Assembly (NCBI RefSeq): GCF_000009985.1
Contig: NC_007626.1
Coordinates: 496,001-560,000, forward strand
Direction: 5' to 3'
DNA: 64,000 nucleotides
Origin: Paramagnetospirillum magneticum AMB-1
Lineage (GTDB): Bacteria > Pseudomonadota > Alphaproteobacteria > Rhodospirillales > Magnetospirillaceae
The position numbers and the translations under genes are program-made. This document shows, piece after piece, positions 31,873 to 40,103 of this stretch (its first letter is position 1; every line of letters begins with the position of its first letter). The notes under the pieces were generated by a model. The model searched no databases. It was not told where the DNA came from and saw only the letters and a program-made list of their open reading frames with translations.

Positions 31873-33633
31873 TCATACCACGATTTGCGTTGCCGGTGCG
31901 CCGGCCGGCGGCAGGTCGACGAAAGACCGCCCCGCCTGGAAGGAAACCTGCCCCTTGATGCCGGTCATCTGGCCGCATTCGGCGAAGATGCCGGCGATGT
32001 CGCGGCACATGGCGGCGGGCAGCGGCTCGGCGGTGCGCACGATCAGGTCGAAGCGCTTGGTGTCCTTCTGCACCAGCCCGTCCAGCTGAATGCGGCCCAG
32101 CACGCTCATGCGCACCTCCAGGATGAAGCGCTGTTCGCTGCCCTTCTTGCCGCCGCCCTCGTCCTCGTTGGGCGGGCGGTGGACGTAGAGGTCGATGGGG
32201 TCCACATTGGCGCCATGGGCGAAGGGCAGGGTGATGGCCTGCCAGTCGCCCCGCCCCATGGGCCGGGTGGCCTCCTCGGCCAGATCGAGGAACTCCTTCT
32301 TCAGCTTGTCGGCCAGATCCCGGCGCCCGGCCTTTTCCAGGCCCCGGGTCACCGGCTCGCTGAGCAACTGGCGGGCATCGCCCGAGCGCACGGCGCCGGC
32401 GAACAGGGACATGGCCGCCGCCAGACGGGGACCCGCCTGGGGGATCATCCGCATCAGCTGCTCGGCGGCCTGACGGTCCGATTGCAGCAGGGCGTCCACC
32501 GCCTGATCCAGGGTGGGCCAGCCGCCGGGGCTCAGCCCCTGGGGCGGGCCGGCGGCTGGCGCCAGCGGTGGCGGCGGCAGGGGGCGGCCGATCACCTCCA
32601 GGCGCAGCACGCTGCCGATGGGCATGGGCATGCCCACGTCCAGTGACAGGGTTCCGGCCGGGCTTTGGATCACGGCGGCGCCGCCGGCCGGCTGGGCCAC
32701 CACGATGGCGGGCAGGGTCACGGTCTGGGACGGAGGAGCGGCCGGGGCGGGCGGCATGACGGGAGGGCCGGCGGGAAGGGCCGGGGCCGTCCCCGGCATG
32801 GTGGGCTGGGCGATGGCAGGAGAGGCATGGCCTGCGGGCGGCGCGACCGCCGGCCCGGTGGCGATGGCGGGCCGGGCCGAGACCGGCTCCGTCTGGGGCT
32901 GCGGAGCGGCGGCCGGTTGCGCCGTGGCGGTGGGAATGGGCTGGCCGCCACTTACCGCGCCCTGGCCGGGCGGAGCCATGGCGGCGATGCGCACCGTGAG
33001 AAGGGTGCCGGCGGCAAGGTTGGTCAGCGCCGTGGGCAGGGGCTGGGCCATGTCCAGACCCGGCGTGGCAGCATTGGGGGGCAGCATCACCGCGCCGGGC
33101 GGGCCGGAGCGGATGACGGTGGCGGTCAGGCCCACCGGCCCCGCCGCCAGTCCGGGCGAGGCCGTCACGGGCGCTCCGGCCGGGCCGGGCTGGGCCAGGG
33201 GCGATGGGGCGGCTGGATTCTGGGCCTGTCCCGCCTTGGCGCCACTATTGCCCAGCAGGGCGGCGAGGTCGGGCGGATTGGGCGGCAGGAGGGGCTGGGG
33301 GGCCAGGCCCATGGGGCGGCCGTTGATGGACAGCAGCTTGAAGGCGGGCAGGCCGTTCTGCGAGATGAATTGCAGGGCCAGTTGGGCGCCGTCGGGCGGC
33401 AGGGGTTGGCCCGGCGGCAGCCGCAGCGACAGGCTGCTCCCGTCGGCGGTCATCACCTGGACCACCCCCTTGCCCTCGGACATTGTCAGGGTGGCGGCCA
33501 GCACCGCACCGGCCTGCAGCTTGGCCAGGGCCTCGGCGGCACCCTTGTCGGCCACCACGCTCAGCACTACCGGCGCGCTGACCTGGGGAGGCAGGGCGAC
33601 CGGAGGCGGAGCCGGCGGGATGGCCGAGCACAT
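31873..33633 (-). CDS. FliK-like Pro/Ala-rich flagellar protein
   Basis: A 586-residue protein with a long Pro/Ala/Gly-rich N-terminal part (about residues 100-370) and a folded C-terminus: WQAITLPFAHGANVDPIDLYVHRP, then RFILEVRMSVLGRIQLDGLV and FDLIVRTAEPLP. The layout of a long disordered region plus a compact C-terminal domain with the Flg_hook-like LxxLGxxxLxG pattern resembles hook-length control proteins. A clearer FliK lies at 46448-48211, so this is a second, distant FliK-type protein. It ends the flagellar block after flhG. Confidence 0.6.
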   Translation of the reverse strand: MCSAIPPAPPPVALPPQVSAPVVLSVVADKGAAEALAKLQAGAVLAATLTMSEGKGVVQVMTADGSSLSLRLPPGQPLPPDGAQLALQFISQNGLPAFKLLSINGRPMGLAPQPLLPPNPPDLAALLGNSGAKAGQAQNPAAPSPLAQPGPAGAPVTASPGLAAGPVGLTATVIRSGPPGAVMLPPNAATPGLDMAQPLPTALTNLAAGTLLTVRIAAMAPPGQGAVSGGQPIPTATAQPAAAPQPQTEPVSARPAIATGPAVAPPAGHASPAIAQPTMPGTAPALPAGPPVMPPAPAAPPSQTVTLPAIVVAQPAGGAAVIQSPAGTLSLDVGMPMPIGSVLRLEVIGRPLPPPPLAPAAGPPQGLSPGGWPTLDQAVDALLQSDRQAAEQLMRMIPQAGPRLAAAMSLFAGAVRSGDARQLLSEPVTRGLEKAGRRDLADKLKKEFLDLAEEATRPMGRGDWQAITLPFAHGANVDPIDLYVHRPPNEDEGGGKKGSEQRFILEVRMSVLGRIQLDGLVQKDTKRFDLIVRTAEPLPAAMCRDIAGIFAECGQMTGIKGQVSFQAGRSFVDLPPAGAPATQIVV

Positions 33634-33640
33634 GGCGGTG

Positions 33641-34438
33641 CTAGCGCGAGCGGATCAGGCGCTCGACGATGGCCTCGACATCGGCGGCGGCCTCGGCGTT
33701 GGGCGAGCGCATCATGATGGGCGTCTGGTTGCGGATGGCTTCCCGGACCTTGAGATCGCGGCGGATGACGCCGGCCAGGGGCGGCGAAATCTTCAGGAAG
33801 CCTTCGCAGGCCTTGAGCAGGGTGTTGTAGATGCGCTCGCCCTCGCGGGTGGAATTGGCCATGTTGACCACGATGCGCATGTCGGTGCCGGGGCGCTCCA
33901 TATGGGTGACCTTGATGAAGGCATAGGCATCGGTCAGCGAGGTGGGCTCGTCGGTGGTCACCACCATGATGGTGCCCGCCTGCTGCGAGAAGTTACGGGT
34001 GGTCTTCTCCACGCCGGCCCCCAGGTCGACCACCACGCGGTCGTAATTGCCGGCCAGCAGCACCAGATCGTCGCCCAGCATCTGCAGGCGCGACAGCGGG
34101 ATGTTGGCCAGCGTGCCGGACCCCGAGCGGCCGGCGATGATGTCGAAACCGCCCTCGGGGAAGCGGGTCAGGGCCTGGTTGAGCGTCATGCGCCCGGCCA
34201 CCACGCTGCCCAGATCGGTCTTGGGCATCAGGCCCAGCTGGATGTCCACATTGGCCAGCCCCAGGTCGCCGTCGAACAGCAGAACCCGCTGGTTGGCCCG
34301 CGCCAAAGCGTGGGACAGGGTGATCGAGAACCAGGTCTTGCCGACCCCGCCCTTGCCGGACGCCACCGCGACGATGTTGCGTCCCTTGGCCCGAAGGGTG
34401 GGGCGGGGCGCCAGGGTGGGAACTTCCATCGTGGTCAT
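33641..34438 (-). CDS. flhG: Flagellar number regulator FlhG (MinD/ParA ATPase)
   Basis: A 265-residue P-loop ATPase of the MinD/FlhG family. The deviant Walker A is VASGKGGVGKTWFSI (signature Lys kept), then LLFDGDLGLANVDIQLGL and VVVDLGAGVEKTTRNF, as in FlhG/FleN. In other bacteria it limits the number of flagella by acting on FlhF and on the flagellar master regulator. Its start overlaps the flhF stop by four bases. The usual N-terminal DQAxxLR motif that activates FlhF is not obvious; the N-terminus reads MEVPTLAPRPTLRAKGRN. Confidence 0.88.
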   Translation of the reverse strand: MTTMEVPTLAPRPTLRAKGRNIVAVASGKGGVGKTWFSITLSHALARANQRVLLFDGDLGLANVDIQLGLMPKTDLGSVVAGRMTLNQALTRFPEGGFDIIAGRSGSGTLANIPLSRLQMLGDDLVLLAGNYDRVVVDLGAGVEKTTRNFSQQAGTIMVVTTDEPTSLTDAYAFIKVTHMERPGTDMRIVVNMANSTREGERIYNTLLKACEGFLKISPPLAGVIRRDLKVREAIRNQTPIMMRSPNAEAAADVEAIVERLIRSR

Positions 34439-35436
34439 GATGCGGATGCCTCGGTCCAGAAGGTTTCATCTTTGGGTTCGGCCTCGGCCGATTGCGGCAT
34501 GATCAGCCGCGCCAGCGCCACGGCCGAAATGGGCGAGATGCCCGAGGCCACATGGGGACTGGCGGAAACGTCGCAGAACGCCATCTGCCCGCCCTCGGCG
34601 GCGGCCAGGATGGAGCCCAGGCGCCGCGTGGTGTCGAGCCGCGACGCGAACAGCCGCGTGGCGCCGATGGCGGCGAAGGCCTCGCCGATCTCGGCGGCCT
34701 CTTCCGGGTCGCCGCCGGCGGCCATCACCAGGACGGGCTCCACGTCGGCGGCCTCGATCAGGGCCTGGAGATAGTCCATGTCGCTCTGCTTGAACGGGTT
34801 GAGGCCGGGCGAATCGATCACCACCAGATCGAAGGCGCCGTTCACGCTTTCCACCACCCGGGCCAGGGATTCCGGTCCCCTGGCGCGAACCAGGTCGATC
34901 TCCAGGATGGAGGTGAAGGCGGCCAGTTGCTCGACGGCGCCGGCGCGGATGTTGTCGCAGGTGATGACGCCCACCTGCCGCTGCTTCAGCACCGAGCGCG
35001 CCGCCAGCTTGGCGGCGGCGATGGACTTGCCCGAGCCGTTGGGTCCCACCAGCATGAAGGGGCGCGGCGCCCCGTGCTCGGGCAGGTGGGCGAAGGTGAA
35101 GCCGGCTTCCAGGGCGGCGGCGCAGGCCAGCGGCGGCTGGGAAAGACCGGAGGTATGGGCGGCATTGACCAGCCGCTCCACCAGCTTGGACGGCACGCCG
35201 TGGTCGACCAGGGCCTTGCGCACCGCCTCGGACACCTCGGACCCGCCGGTGGCTTCCTCCAGCATGGAGGCCACGGCCAGATCGGCATCGACGGATTCCA
35301 GGGCGGCGGTGATGCGCACCCCCTTGGACCCGGCGGCGCGCTGGGTCGAGACGATGATGGCGTCGTCGCCCAGTTCCTGGCGGACCAGTTCCATGGCCTC
35401 GGCCATGGTGGGGGCGGTGAAGGATTTAAGCCTCAT
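34435..35436 (-). CDS. flhF: Flagellar positioning GTPase FlhF (divergent)
   Basis: A 333-residue SRP-type protein. It opens with MRLKSFTAPTMAEAMELVRQELGDDAIIVSTQ, the FlhF N-terminus, and has the P-loop GPNGSGKSIAAAKLAA and TCDNIRAGAVEQL. FlhF marks the pole for flagellum assembly. Unlike typical FlhF, the P-loop lacks the usual TGVGKTTT pattern, the DTAGR switch is replaced by DSPGLNPF, and the TKLD motif reads SRLD. GTP binding or hydrolysis may therefore differ. It sits between flhA and flhG as in many polar flagellates. Confidence 0.88.
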   Translation of the reverse strand: MRLKSFTAPTMAEAMELVRQELGDDAIIVSTQRAAGSKGVRITAALESVDADLAVASMLEEATGGSEVSEAVRKALVDHGVPSKLVERLVNAAHTSGLSQPPLACAAALEAGFTFAHLPEHGAPRPFMLVGPNGSGKSIAAAKLAARSVLKQRQVGVITCDNIRAGAVEQLAAFTSILEIDLVRARGPESLARVVESVNGAFDLVVIDSPGLNPFKQSDMDYLQALIEAADVEPVLVMAAGGDPEEAAEIGEAFAAIGATRLFASRLDTTRRLGSILAAAEGGQMAFCDVSASPHVASGISPISAVALARLIMPQSAEAEPKDETFWTEASAS

Positions 35437-35450
35437 CGACCGCTCTCCCT

Positions 35451-35553
35451 GTTATCCCGAGCGGAGCGAGGGATCTCCGTCTGGAACGATGGCGGGAGAA
35501 CGGACAAATCGGAGCAGGACGAGATCCCTCCTCCCGGTGGTCGTCGGGATGAC
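35451..35553. repeat. Dispersed palindromic intergenic element, copy 2
   Basis: GTTATCCCGAGCGGAGCGAG at the left and GGTGGTCGTCGGGATGAC at the right are imperfect inverted ends, with GGGATCTCC and GAGATCCCTCC inside. It shares ends and length with the element at 27183-27286 and fills the flhA-flhF gap. Confidence 0.65.
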
Positions 35554-35566
35554 ATCTGCACGCTCA

Positions 35567-37678
35567 TCAGATCTGCCCCAGTGTCTTGATGCGGGCCTTG
35601 GGATGAATTTCCGACTGGCTCATCACCACGGTCATGGGCCGGAAACGCTCGACGATGGAGCGCACATAGGGCCGGACCATGGGGCTGGTCAGCAGGATGG
35701 GGGTCTCGCCCTGCATGGCGAAGCGTTCGAAGGTCTGGCGCGTGCGGCTGATGAAGTCCTGCAGCTGCGACGGCGCCATGGAGATCTGCTTCTCCTCGCC
35801 GGTGCCCACCAGGGATTCGGCGAAGGCCTGCTCCCATTCCGGCGACAGGGTGATCAGCGGGATGAAGCCCTGCGGCCCGGTGTTGTTGTCCGAGATCTGC
35901 CGCGCCAGACGGGCGCGCACATGCTCGGTAATCATGGTGACGTTGCGGGTATGGCCGCAGGCCTCGGCGATGCCTTCCAGGATGGTGGGCAGATCGCGGA
36001 TGGAGATGCGCTCGCCCAAAAGGTTCTGCAGCACCCGCTGCAACCCGCCGATGGTCATCTGGCTGGGGATCAGCTCGGCGATCAGCTTCTGGTGTTCCTT
36101 GTCCAGCTCGTCCAGCAGCTTCTGGGTCTCGGCATGGGAGAGCAGCTCGCTCATGTTGTCCTTGATCACCTCGGTCAGGTGGGTGGTGATCACGGTGGGC
36201 GGGTCGACCACGGTATAGCCGCGGAACAGCGCCTCCTCCCGGTTGGTGGGATCGATCCACATGGCGGGCAGGCCGAAGGTGGGCTCGCGCGTCTTCTCGC
36301 CCGGCAGGGTGATGTCCTCGCCCCTGGGGTCCATGATCAGCAGGGCGGCGGGGCGCAGGTCGCCTCGACCGGCCTCGACCTCCTTCACATGGATGACATA
36401 GGTGTTGGCGGGCAGCTGCATGTTGTCCTGGATGCGCACGCTGGGCATGACGAAGCCCATCTCGGTGGCGATGGCGCGGCGCAGGGACTTGATCTGGTCG
36501 GTCAGGCGCTGGCCCTTGGGGGTGTTGATCAGCTGCAGCAGGCCATAGCCCAGTTCCAGGCGCACATGGTCGATCTTGAGGGCCGAGGAGATGGGTTCTT
36601 CCGGCACCGGCGCCTGCTGCATGGCCTCGGCCACTTCCGCCTGCTGCTGCTGCTCGGCCTTGGCGCGCTGGTCGCGGTCCAGCAGATAGGCCGAGGCGCC
36701 CATGCCCAGCCCCAGCAGGAAGAAGGGCAGGAATGGCATGTTGGGCACCAGCGCCATCAGGGTCATCAGCGCACCGGCCATGCCCACGGCGCGGGGATAG
36801 CCCGCCAGCTGGCTGAACAGGGCGCGGTCGACGGCTTCCTGCACGCCGGCCTTGGTGACCAGCATGCCGGCCGACACCGAGACGATCAGGGCGGGAACCT
36901 GGGTGACCAGACCGTCGCCGACGGTCAGCTTGGTGTAGAACTCGGCGGCCTGGCTGAAGGTCAGCCCCTGCTGCGCCATGCCGATGATCATGCCGCCGAT
37001 GACGTTGATGGCGGTGATCATCAGGCCGGCGACCGCATCGCCGCGCACGAACTTGGACGCGCCGTCCATGGCGCCGAAGAAGGCGGATTCACCTTCCAGC
37101 TCGGCGCGGCGCTTCCGGGCCGTGGGCTCGTCGCACAGGCCCGCCGACAGATCGGCATCGATGGCCATCTGCTTGCCGGGCATGGCGTCCAGGGTGAAGC
37201 GCGCCGCCACTTCGGCGATACGGGTCGAGCCCTTGGTGATGACCACGAAATTGACGATCACCAGGATGGCGAAGACGATGATGCCGATGACGAAGCTGCC
37301 GCTCATGATGAAGCTGGCAAAGGCGGCGATCACCTGTCCGGCGCCCTCGACGCCCTCGTGGCCGTGGGACAGGATCAGGCGGGTGGACGCCAGATTGAGT
37401 GCCAGGCGGATCAGGGTGGTGAGCAGCAGCACCGTGGGGAACGAACTGAACTGCAGCGGCTTTTCGATGAAGATGGCCACCATCAGGATCAGCACGGCGA
37501 TGGTCAGCGACAAGGCCAGGCCGATGTCCAGCAGCCACGGCGGCAGCGGCAGGATCAGCATCATCACGATGACGATGATGCCGAACGCCAGGCCGACGTC
37601 GCCGCGCCGCGCGGACGCGGCAAAGCGATCGAGGATTTCCCGGCCGACGCTGGACGCTGATGCCTGTCCTTCAGCCAT
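35567..37678 (-). CDS. flhA: Flagellar export gate protein FlhA
   Basis: A 703-residue component of the flagellar type III export gate. The N-terminal half has about eight TM helices with the FHIPEP-family block DAMPGKQMAIDADLSAGLCDEPTARKRR (split here at the Asp-rich loop) and STRLILSHG. The cytoplasmic half has AELIPSQMTIGGLQRVLQNLLGE and EHVRARLARQI, and ends EIHPKARIKTLGQI. Length and motifs are normal. It is followed by flhF and preceded by flbD. Confidence 0.95.
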   Translation of the reverse strand: MAEGQASASSVGREILDRFAASARRGDVGLAFGIIVIVMMLILPLPPWLLDIGLALSLTIAVLILMVAIFIEKPLQFSSFPTVLLLTTLIRLALNLASTRLILSHGHEGVEGAGQVIAAFASFIMSGSFVIGIIVFAILVIVNFVVITKGSTRIAEVAARFTLDAMPGKQMAIDADLSAGLCDEPTARKRRAELEGESAFFGAMDGASKFVRGDAVAGLMITAINVIGGMIIGMAQQGLTFSQAAEFYTKLTVGDGLVTQVPALIVSVSAGMLVTKAGVQEAVDRALFSQLAGYPRAVGMAGALMTLMALVPNMPFLPFFLLGLGMGASAYLLDRDQRAKAEQQQQAEVAEAMQQAPVPEEPISSALKIDHVRLELGYGLLQLINTPKGQRLTDQIKSLRRAIATEMGFVMPSVRIQDNMQLPANTYVIHVKEVEAGRGDLRPAALLIMDPRGEDITLPGEKTREPTFGLPAMWIDPTNREEALFRGYTVVDPPTVITTHLTEVIKDNMSELLSHAETQKLLDELDKEHQKLIAELIPSQMTIGGLQRVLQNLLGERISIRDLPTILEGIAEACGHTRNVTMITEHVRARLARQISDNNTGPQGFIPLITLSPEWEQAFAESLVGTGEEKQISMAPSQLQDFISRTRQTFERFAMQGETPILLTSPMVRPYVRSIVERFRPMTVVMSQSEIHPKARIKTLGQI

Positions 37679-37682
37679 GATG

Positions 37683-39056
37683 CTAGATCATGGCTCGTTC
37701 GATTTCGCCGCCGGCGGGCGGCGGCACGTCGATGCCTTCGTCGGAATACTGCTTCAGCTTGTTGCGAAGGGTGCGGATGGAAATCCCTAAGATGTTGGCC
37801 GCATGGGTGCGGTTGCCCAGGCAATGGGACAAGGTGTCGATGATCAGGTCGCGCTCGACCTCGGCCACCGTCTTGCCGACCATGCCGCCCCTCGCCCCGA
37901 TGACCGAGGCAGCGGCATTGGCCGCCTGGGCGACCATGGGATCGGGATTGGTGCCCACCGGGTTGCCCGACAGGATCATGGCCTCGGGGCCGATCTCGGC
38001 GCCGCTGGCCAGCAGCACGGCGCGGTGCATGGTGTTTTCCAGCTCGCGCACATTGCCGCGCCAGTGGTGGCGCGACAGCAATTGCCGCGCTTCGGCGGAA
38101 AGCTGGCGGGTGGGCAGGCCGTTGGCCTCGGTGTAGCGCTTGACGAAGTGTTCGGCCAGCACCGCGATGTCCAGCGGCCGCTCGCGCAGCGCGGGCAGCG
38201 CCAGGGTCACCACGTTGAGGCGGTAATAGAGGTCCTCGCGGAAGGTGCCCTTGCGGACCTCGTCCTCCATGGTGCGGTTGGAGGTGGCGAGAATGCGCAC
38301 GTCCACCTTGACCGGCTGGTTGCCGCCCACCCGGTCGATTTCCTTTTCCTGGATGGCGCGCAGCAGCTTGGATTGCAGGCGCACGTCCATCTCGGAGATT
38401 TCGTCCAGCAGCAAGGTGCCGCCCTGGGCCTCCTCGAACTTGCCGATGCGCCGGGCCACGGCGCCGGTGAAGGCGCCCTTTTCATGGCCAAACAGCTCGG
38501 ATTCCAGCAGGTTCTCGGGGATGGCGGCGCAGTTGACAGCCACGAAGCGCTTGTCCGAGCGCTTGGACTTGTTGTGGATGAACCGGGCGATCAGCTCCTT
38601 GCCGGTGCCCGATTCGCCGGTGATCATGATGGAGGCGTCGGAATTGGCCACCTGCTCGGCCAGCTTCAAGGTCTGGCCCATGCGGGGGTCCTTGAAGATG
38701 ATGTTGTGGTTTTCCTGGGTGACGGCGGCGATGACGGCGGCGATCAGCTCGGCGTCGGGCGGCAGCGGGATGTATTCCTTGGCGCCGGCCTTGATGGCGC
38801 GCACGGCGGCCGAGGCGTCGGACGCGATGCCGCAGGCCACCACCGGAACGATGATGCGTTCGGCTTCCAGCGAATCGATCAGCCCCTTGATGTCGCGCTT
38901 GACGTCGATCATCACCAGATCGGCGCCCTGGGCGCGCAGCACCTCCAGGCCGGCGGGCACGTCCTCGGCCTGACGGACCTTGGCGCCCCGCGCCATGGCG
39001 ATCTGGCTGGCGGCGCCGATCTGGCCGTCGAGCGTGCCGATGATCAGAAGTCGCAT
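37683..39056 (-). CDS. flbD: Sigma-54 activator FlbD
   Basis: A 457-residue NtrC-type activator. The receiver-like domain (1-120) keeps a phosphoacceptor-like Asp (LVMIDVKRD) but has LLIIGTLDGQIG where an acidic pair is expected and LPPD where Lys-Pro is usual. The AAA+ domain has Walker A GESGTGKE, the sigma-54-contacting ESELFGHEKGAFTGA and Walker B GGTLLLDEI. The HTH is THAANILGISIRTLRNKL. In Caulobacter FlbD activates middle and late flagellar genes with sigma-54 and represses early ones; a matching promoter lies before fliK here. Confidence 0.92.
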   Translation of the reverse strand: MRLLIIGTLDGQIGAASQIAMARGAKVRQAEDVPAGLEVLRAQGADLVMIDVKRDIKGLIDSLEAERIIVPVVACGIASDASAAVRAIKAGAKEYIPLPPDAELIAAVIAAVTQENHNIIFKDPRMGQTLKLAEQVANSDASIMITGESGTGKELIARFIHNKSKRSDKRFVAVNCAAIPENLLESELFGHEKGAFTGAVARRIGKFEEAQGGTLLLDEISEMDVRLQSKLLRAIQEKEIDRVGGNQPVKVDVRILATSNRTMEDEVRKGTFREDLYYRLNVVTLALPALRERPLDIAVLAEHFVKRYTEANGLPTRQLSAEARQLLSRHHWRGNVRELENTMHRAVLLASGAEIGPEAMILSGNPVGTNPDPMVAQAANAAASVIGARGGMVGKTVAEVERDLIIDTLSHCLGNRTHAANILGISIRTLRNKLKQYSDEGIDVPPPAGGEIERAMI

Positions 39057-39083
39057 GTCATCCCTCTCCCGCCGTCAGGACCC

Positions 39084-39410
39084 TTAGGCCCGGTCGGTCT
39101 TGATGATTTCGGTCATGGTCACGCCCAGGCGATCCTCGACCACCACCACTTCGCCACGCGCCACCAGGCGGTTGTTGACGTAGATGTCGATGGCCTCGCC
39201 CACTTTGCGGTCCAGTTCCACGACCGCGCCGCGTCCCAGCTTCAGCAACTGGTTGACCTGCATGGTGGCCTTGCCCAGCACGGCCGATACCTGCACCGGA
39301 ATATCGTAGACGGCTTCGAGATCGCGGGCCGACCGAGGCATGTCCGGGACGTCGCCCCGTCCCTGCTCCTCCACCTCGGGCTTGAAATCGTTGAGTTCGA
39401 AGTCGGGCAT
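39084..39410 (-). CDS. fliN: Flagellar motor switch protein FliN
   Basis: A 108-residue SpoA-domain protein: AVYDIPVQVSAVLGKATMQVNQLLKLGRGAVVELDRKVGEAIDIYVNNRLVARGEVVVVEDRLGVTMTEII, given here as the conserved motifs LGKATM, LLKLGRGAVVELD and VARGEVVVVEDRLGV. FliN forms the lower ring of the C-ring with FliM and FliG and binds FliH. The gene lies 13 bp after fliH. The N-terminal acidic extension is short. Confidence 0.93.
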   Translation of the reverse strand: MPDFELNDFKPEVEEQGRGDVPDMPRSARDLEAVYDIPVQVSAVLGKATMQVNQLLKLGRGAVVELDRKVGEAIDIYVNNRLVARGEVVVVEDRLGVTMTEIIKTDRA

Positions 39411-39422
39411 GGAATCCTCCTG

Positions 39423-40100
39423 TTACTCTTCCGGGCGGCCTTCGGGCAGCGCCAGGGCCCGGTTCACCGCCGTCTCGATATCGGCGATCAGACGAACCTG
39501 ATCGCGTTCCGCTCCGCCGTCCGTCCATTCCACCCGGCAATCGCCGATGGCGACCCGGGGATCGGCCTGGACCACCACGCGGCCTTCGAAGCCGTGTTCG
39601 ATGGCGGTGTGTTCCAGGCGCTCGCGCAAGGGGTCGACCAGCGACGAATCCACTCGGACGATGATACGCGGTTCGTCCAGCACATGAGTTAGACATTCCT
39701 GAACCGTGCGGACGACTTCCTCGAAGGCGTTCTGCTCGCAGGCAGCGGGCAGGACTTTTTTCAAGACCGCCATGGCCACCCGGGCGGCGATCCTCTGGTT
39801 GAGGTCGTTGGCGTCGGCCTGGGCGGCGTCCAGCATGGCCAGGGCGTTGGACACCCGGTCCAGCGAGGCGGCCAGCAGGGCCTGCTGGGTTTCGTTGGCC
39901 TCGGCGGTGCCGTTGCGGTGGCCCTCCTCGTAGGCCGCCTCGCGCACCACCTGGAGGTCTTCCTCGGTGAAGGTGGGCGGCGGCGGCAGATCGGGCTCGG
40001 GCTCGACCTCGAAGACGTCCTCGGCCTGCTCGGCCGGCTTCGGCCGGTTGGCGGGCGGTGGACCGAAGTCCAGGTCGAACATGTACTTCTGATAGGCCAT
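39423..40100 (-). CDS. fliH: Flagellar export ATPase regulator FliH
   Basis: A 225-residue protein. The N-terminus (MAYQKYMFDLDFGPPPANRPK) is followed by an acidic stretch, a coiled coil (VREAAYEEGHRNGTAEANE) and the FliH/HrpE C-terminal domain (AARVAMAVLKKVLPA, RIIVRVDSSLVDPLRERLEH, VVVQADPRVAIGDCRVEWTDGGAERD). The last motif, ending in GDCRVEW, is diagnostic. FliH dimers hold the ATPase FliI at the C-ring. Four bases separate its start from the fliG stop. Confidence 0.9.
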   Translation of the reverse strand: MAYQKYMFDLDFGPPPANRPKPAEQAEDVFEVEPEPDLPPPPTFTEEDLQVVREAAYEEGHRNGTAEANETQQALLAASLDRVSNALAMLDAAQADANDLNQRIAARVAMAVLKKVLPAACEQNAFEEVVRTVQECLTHVLDEPRIIVRVDSSLVDPLRERLEHTAIEHGFEGRVVVQADPRVAIGDCRVEWTDGGAERDQVRLIADIETAVNRALALPEGRPEE

Positions 40101-40103
40101 GGA

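Noticed and set aside
34778..37660. A 960-residue plus-strand open frame over flhF and flhA
   Set aside because: It is antisense to flhA/flhF, is rich in His/Gln/Gly typical of reversed GC-rich codons, and has no motif.
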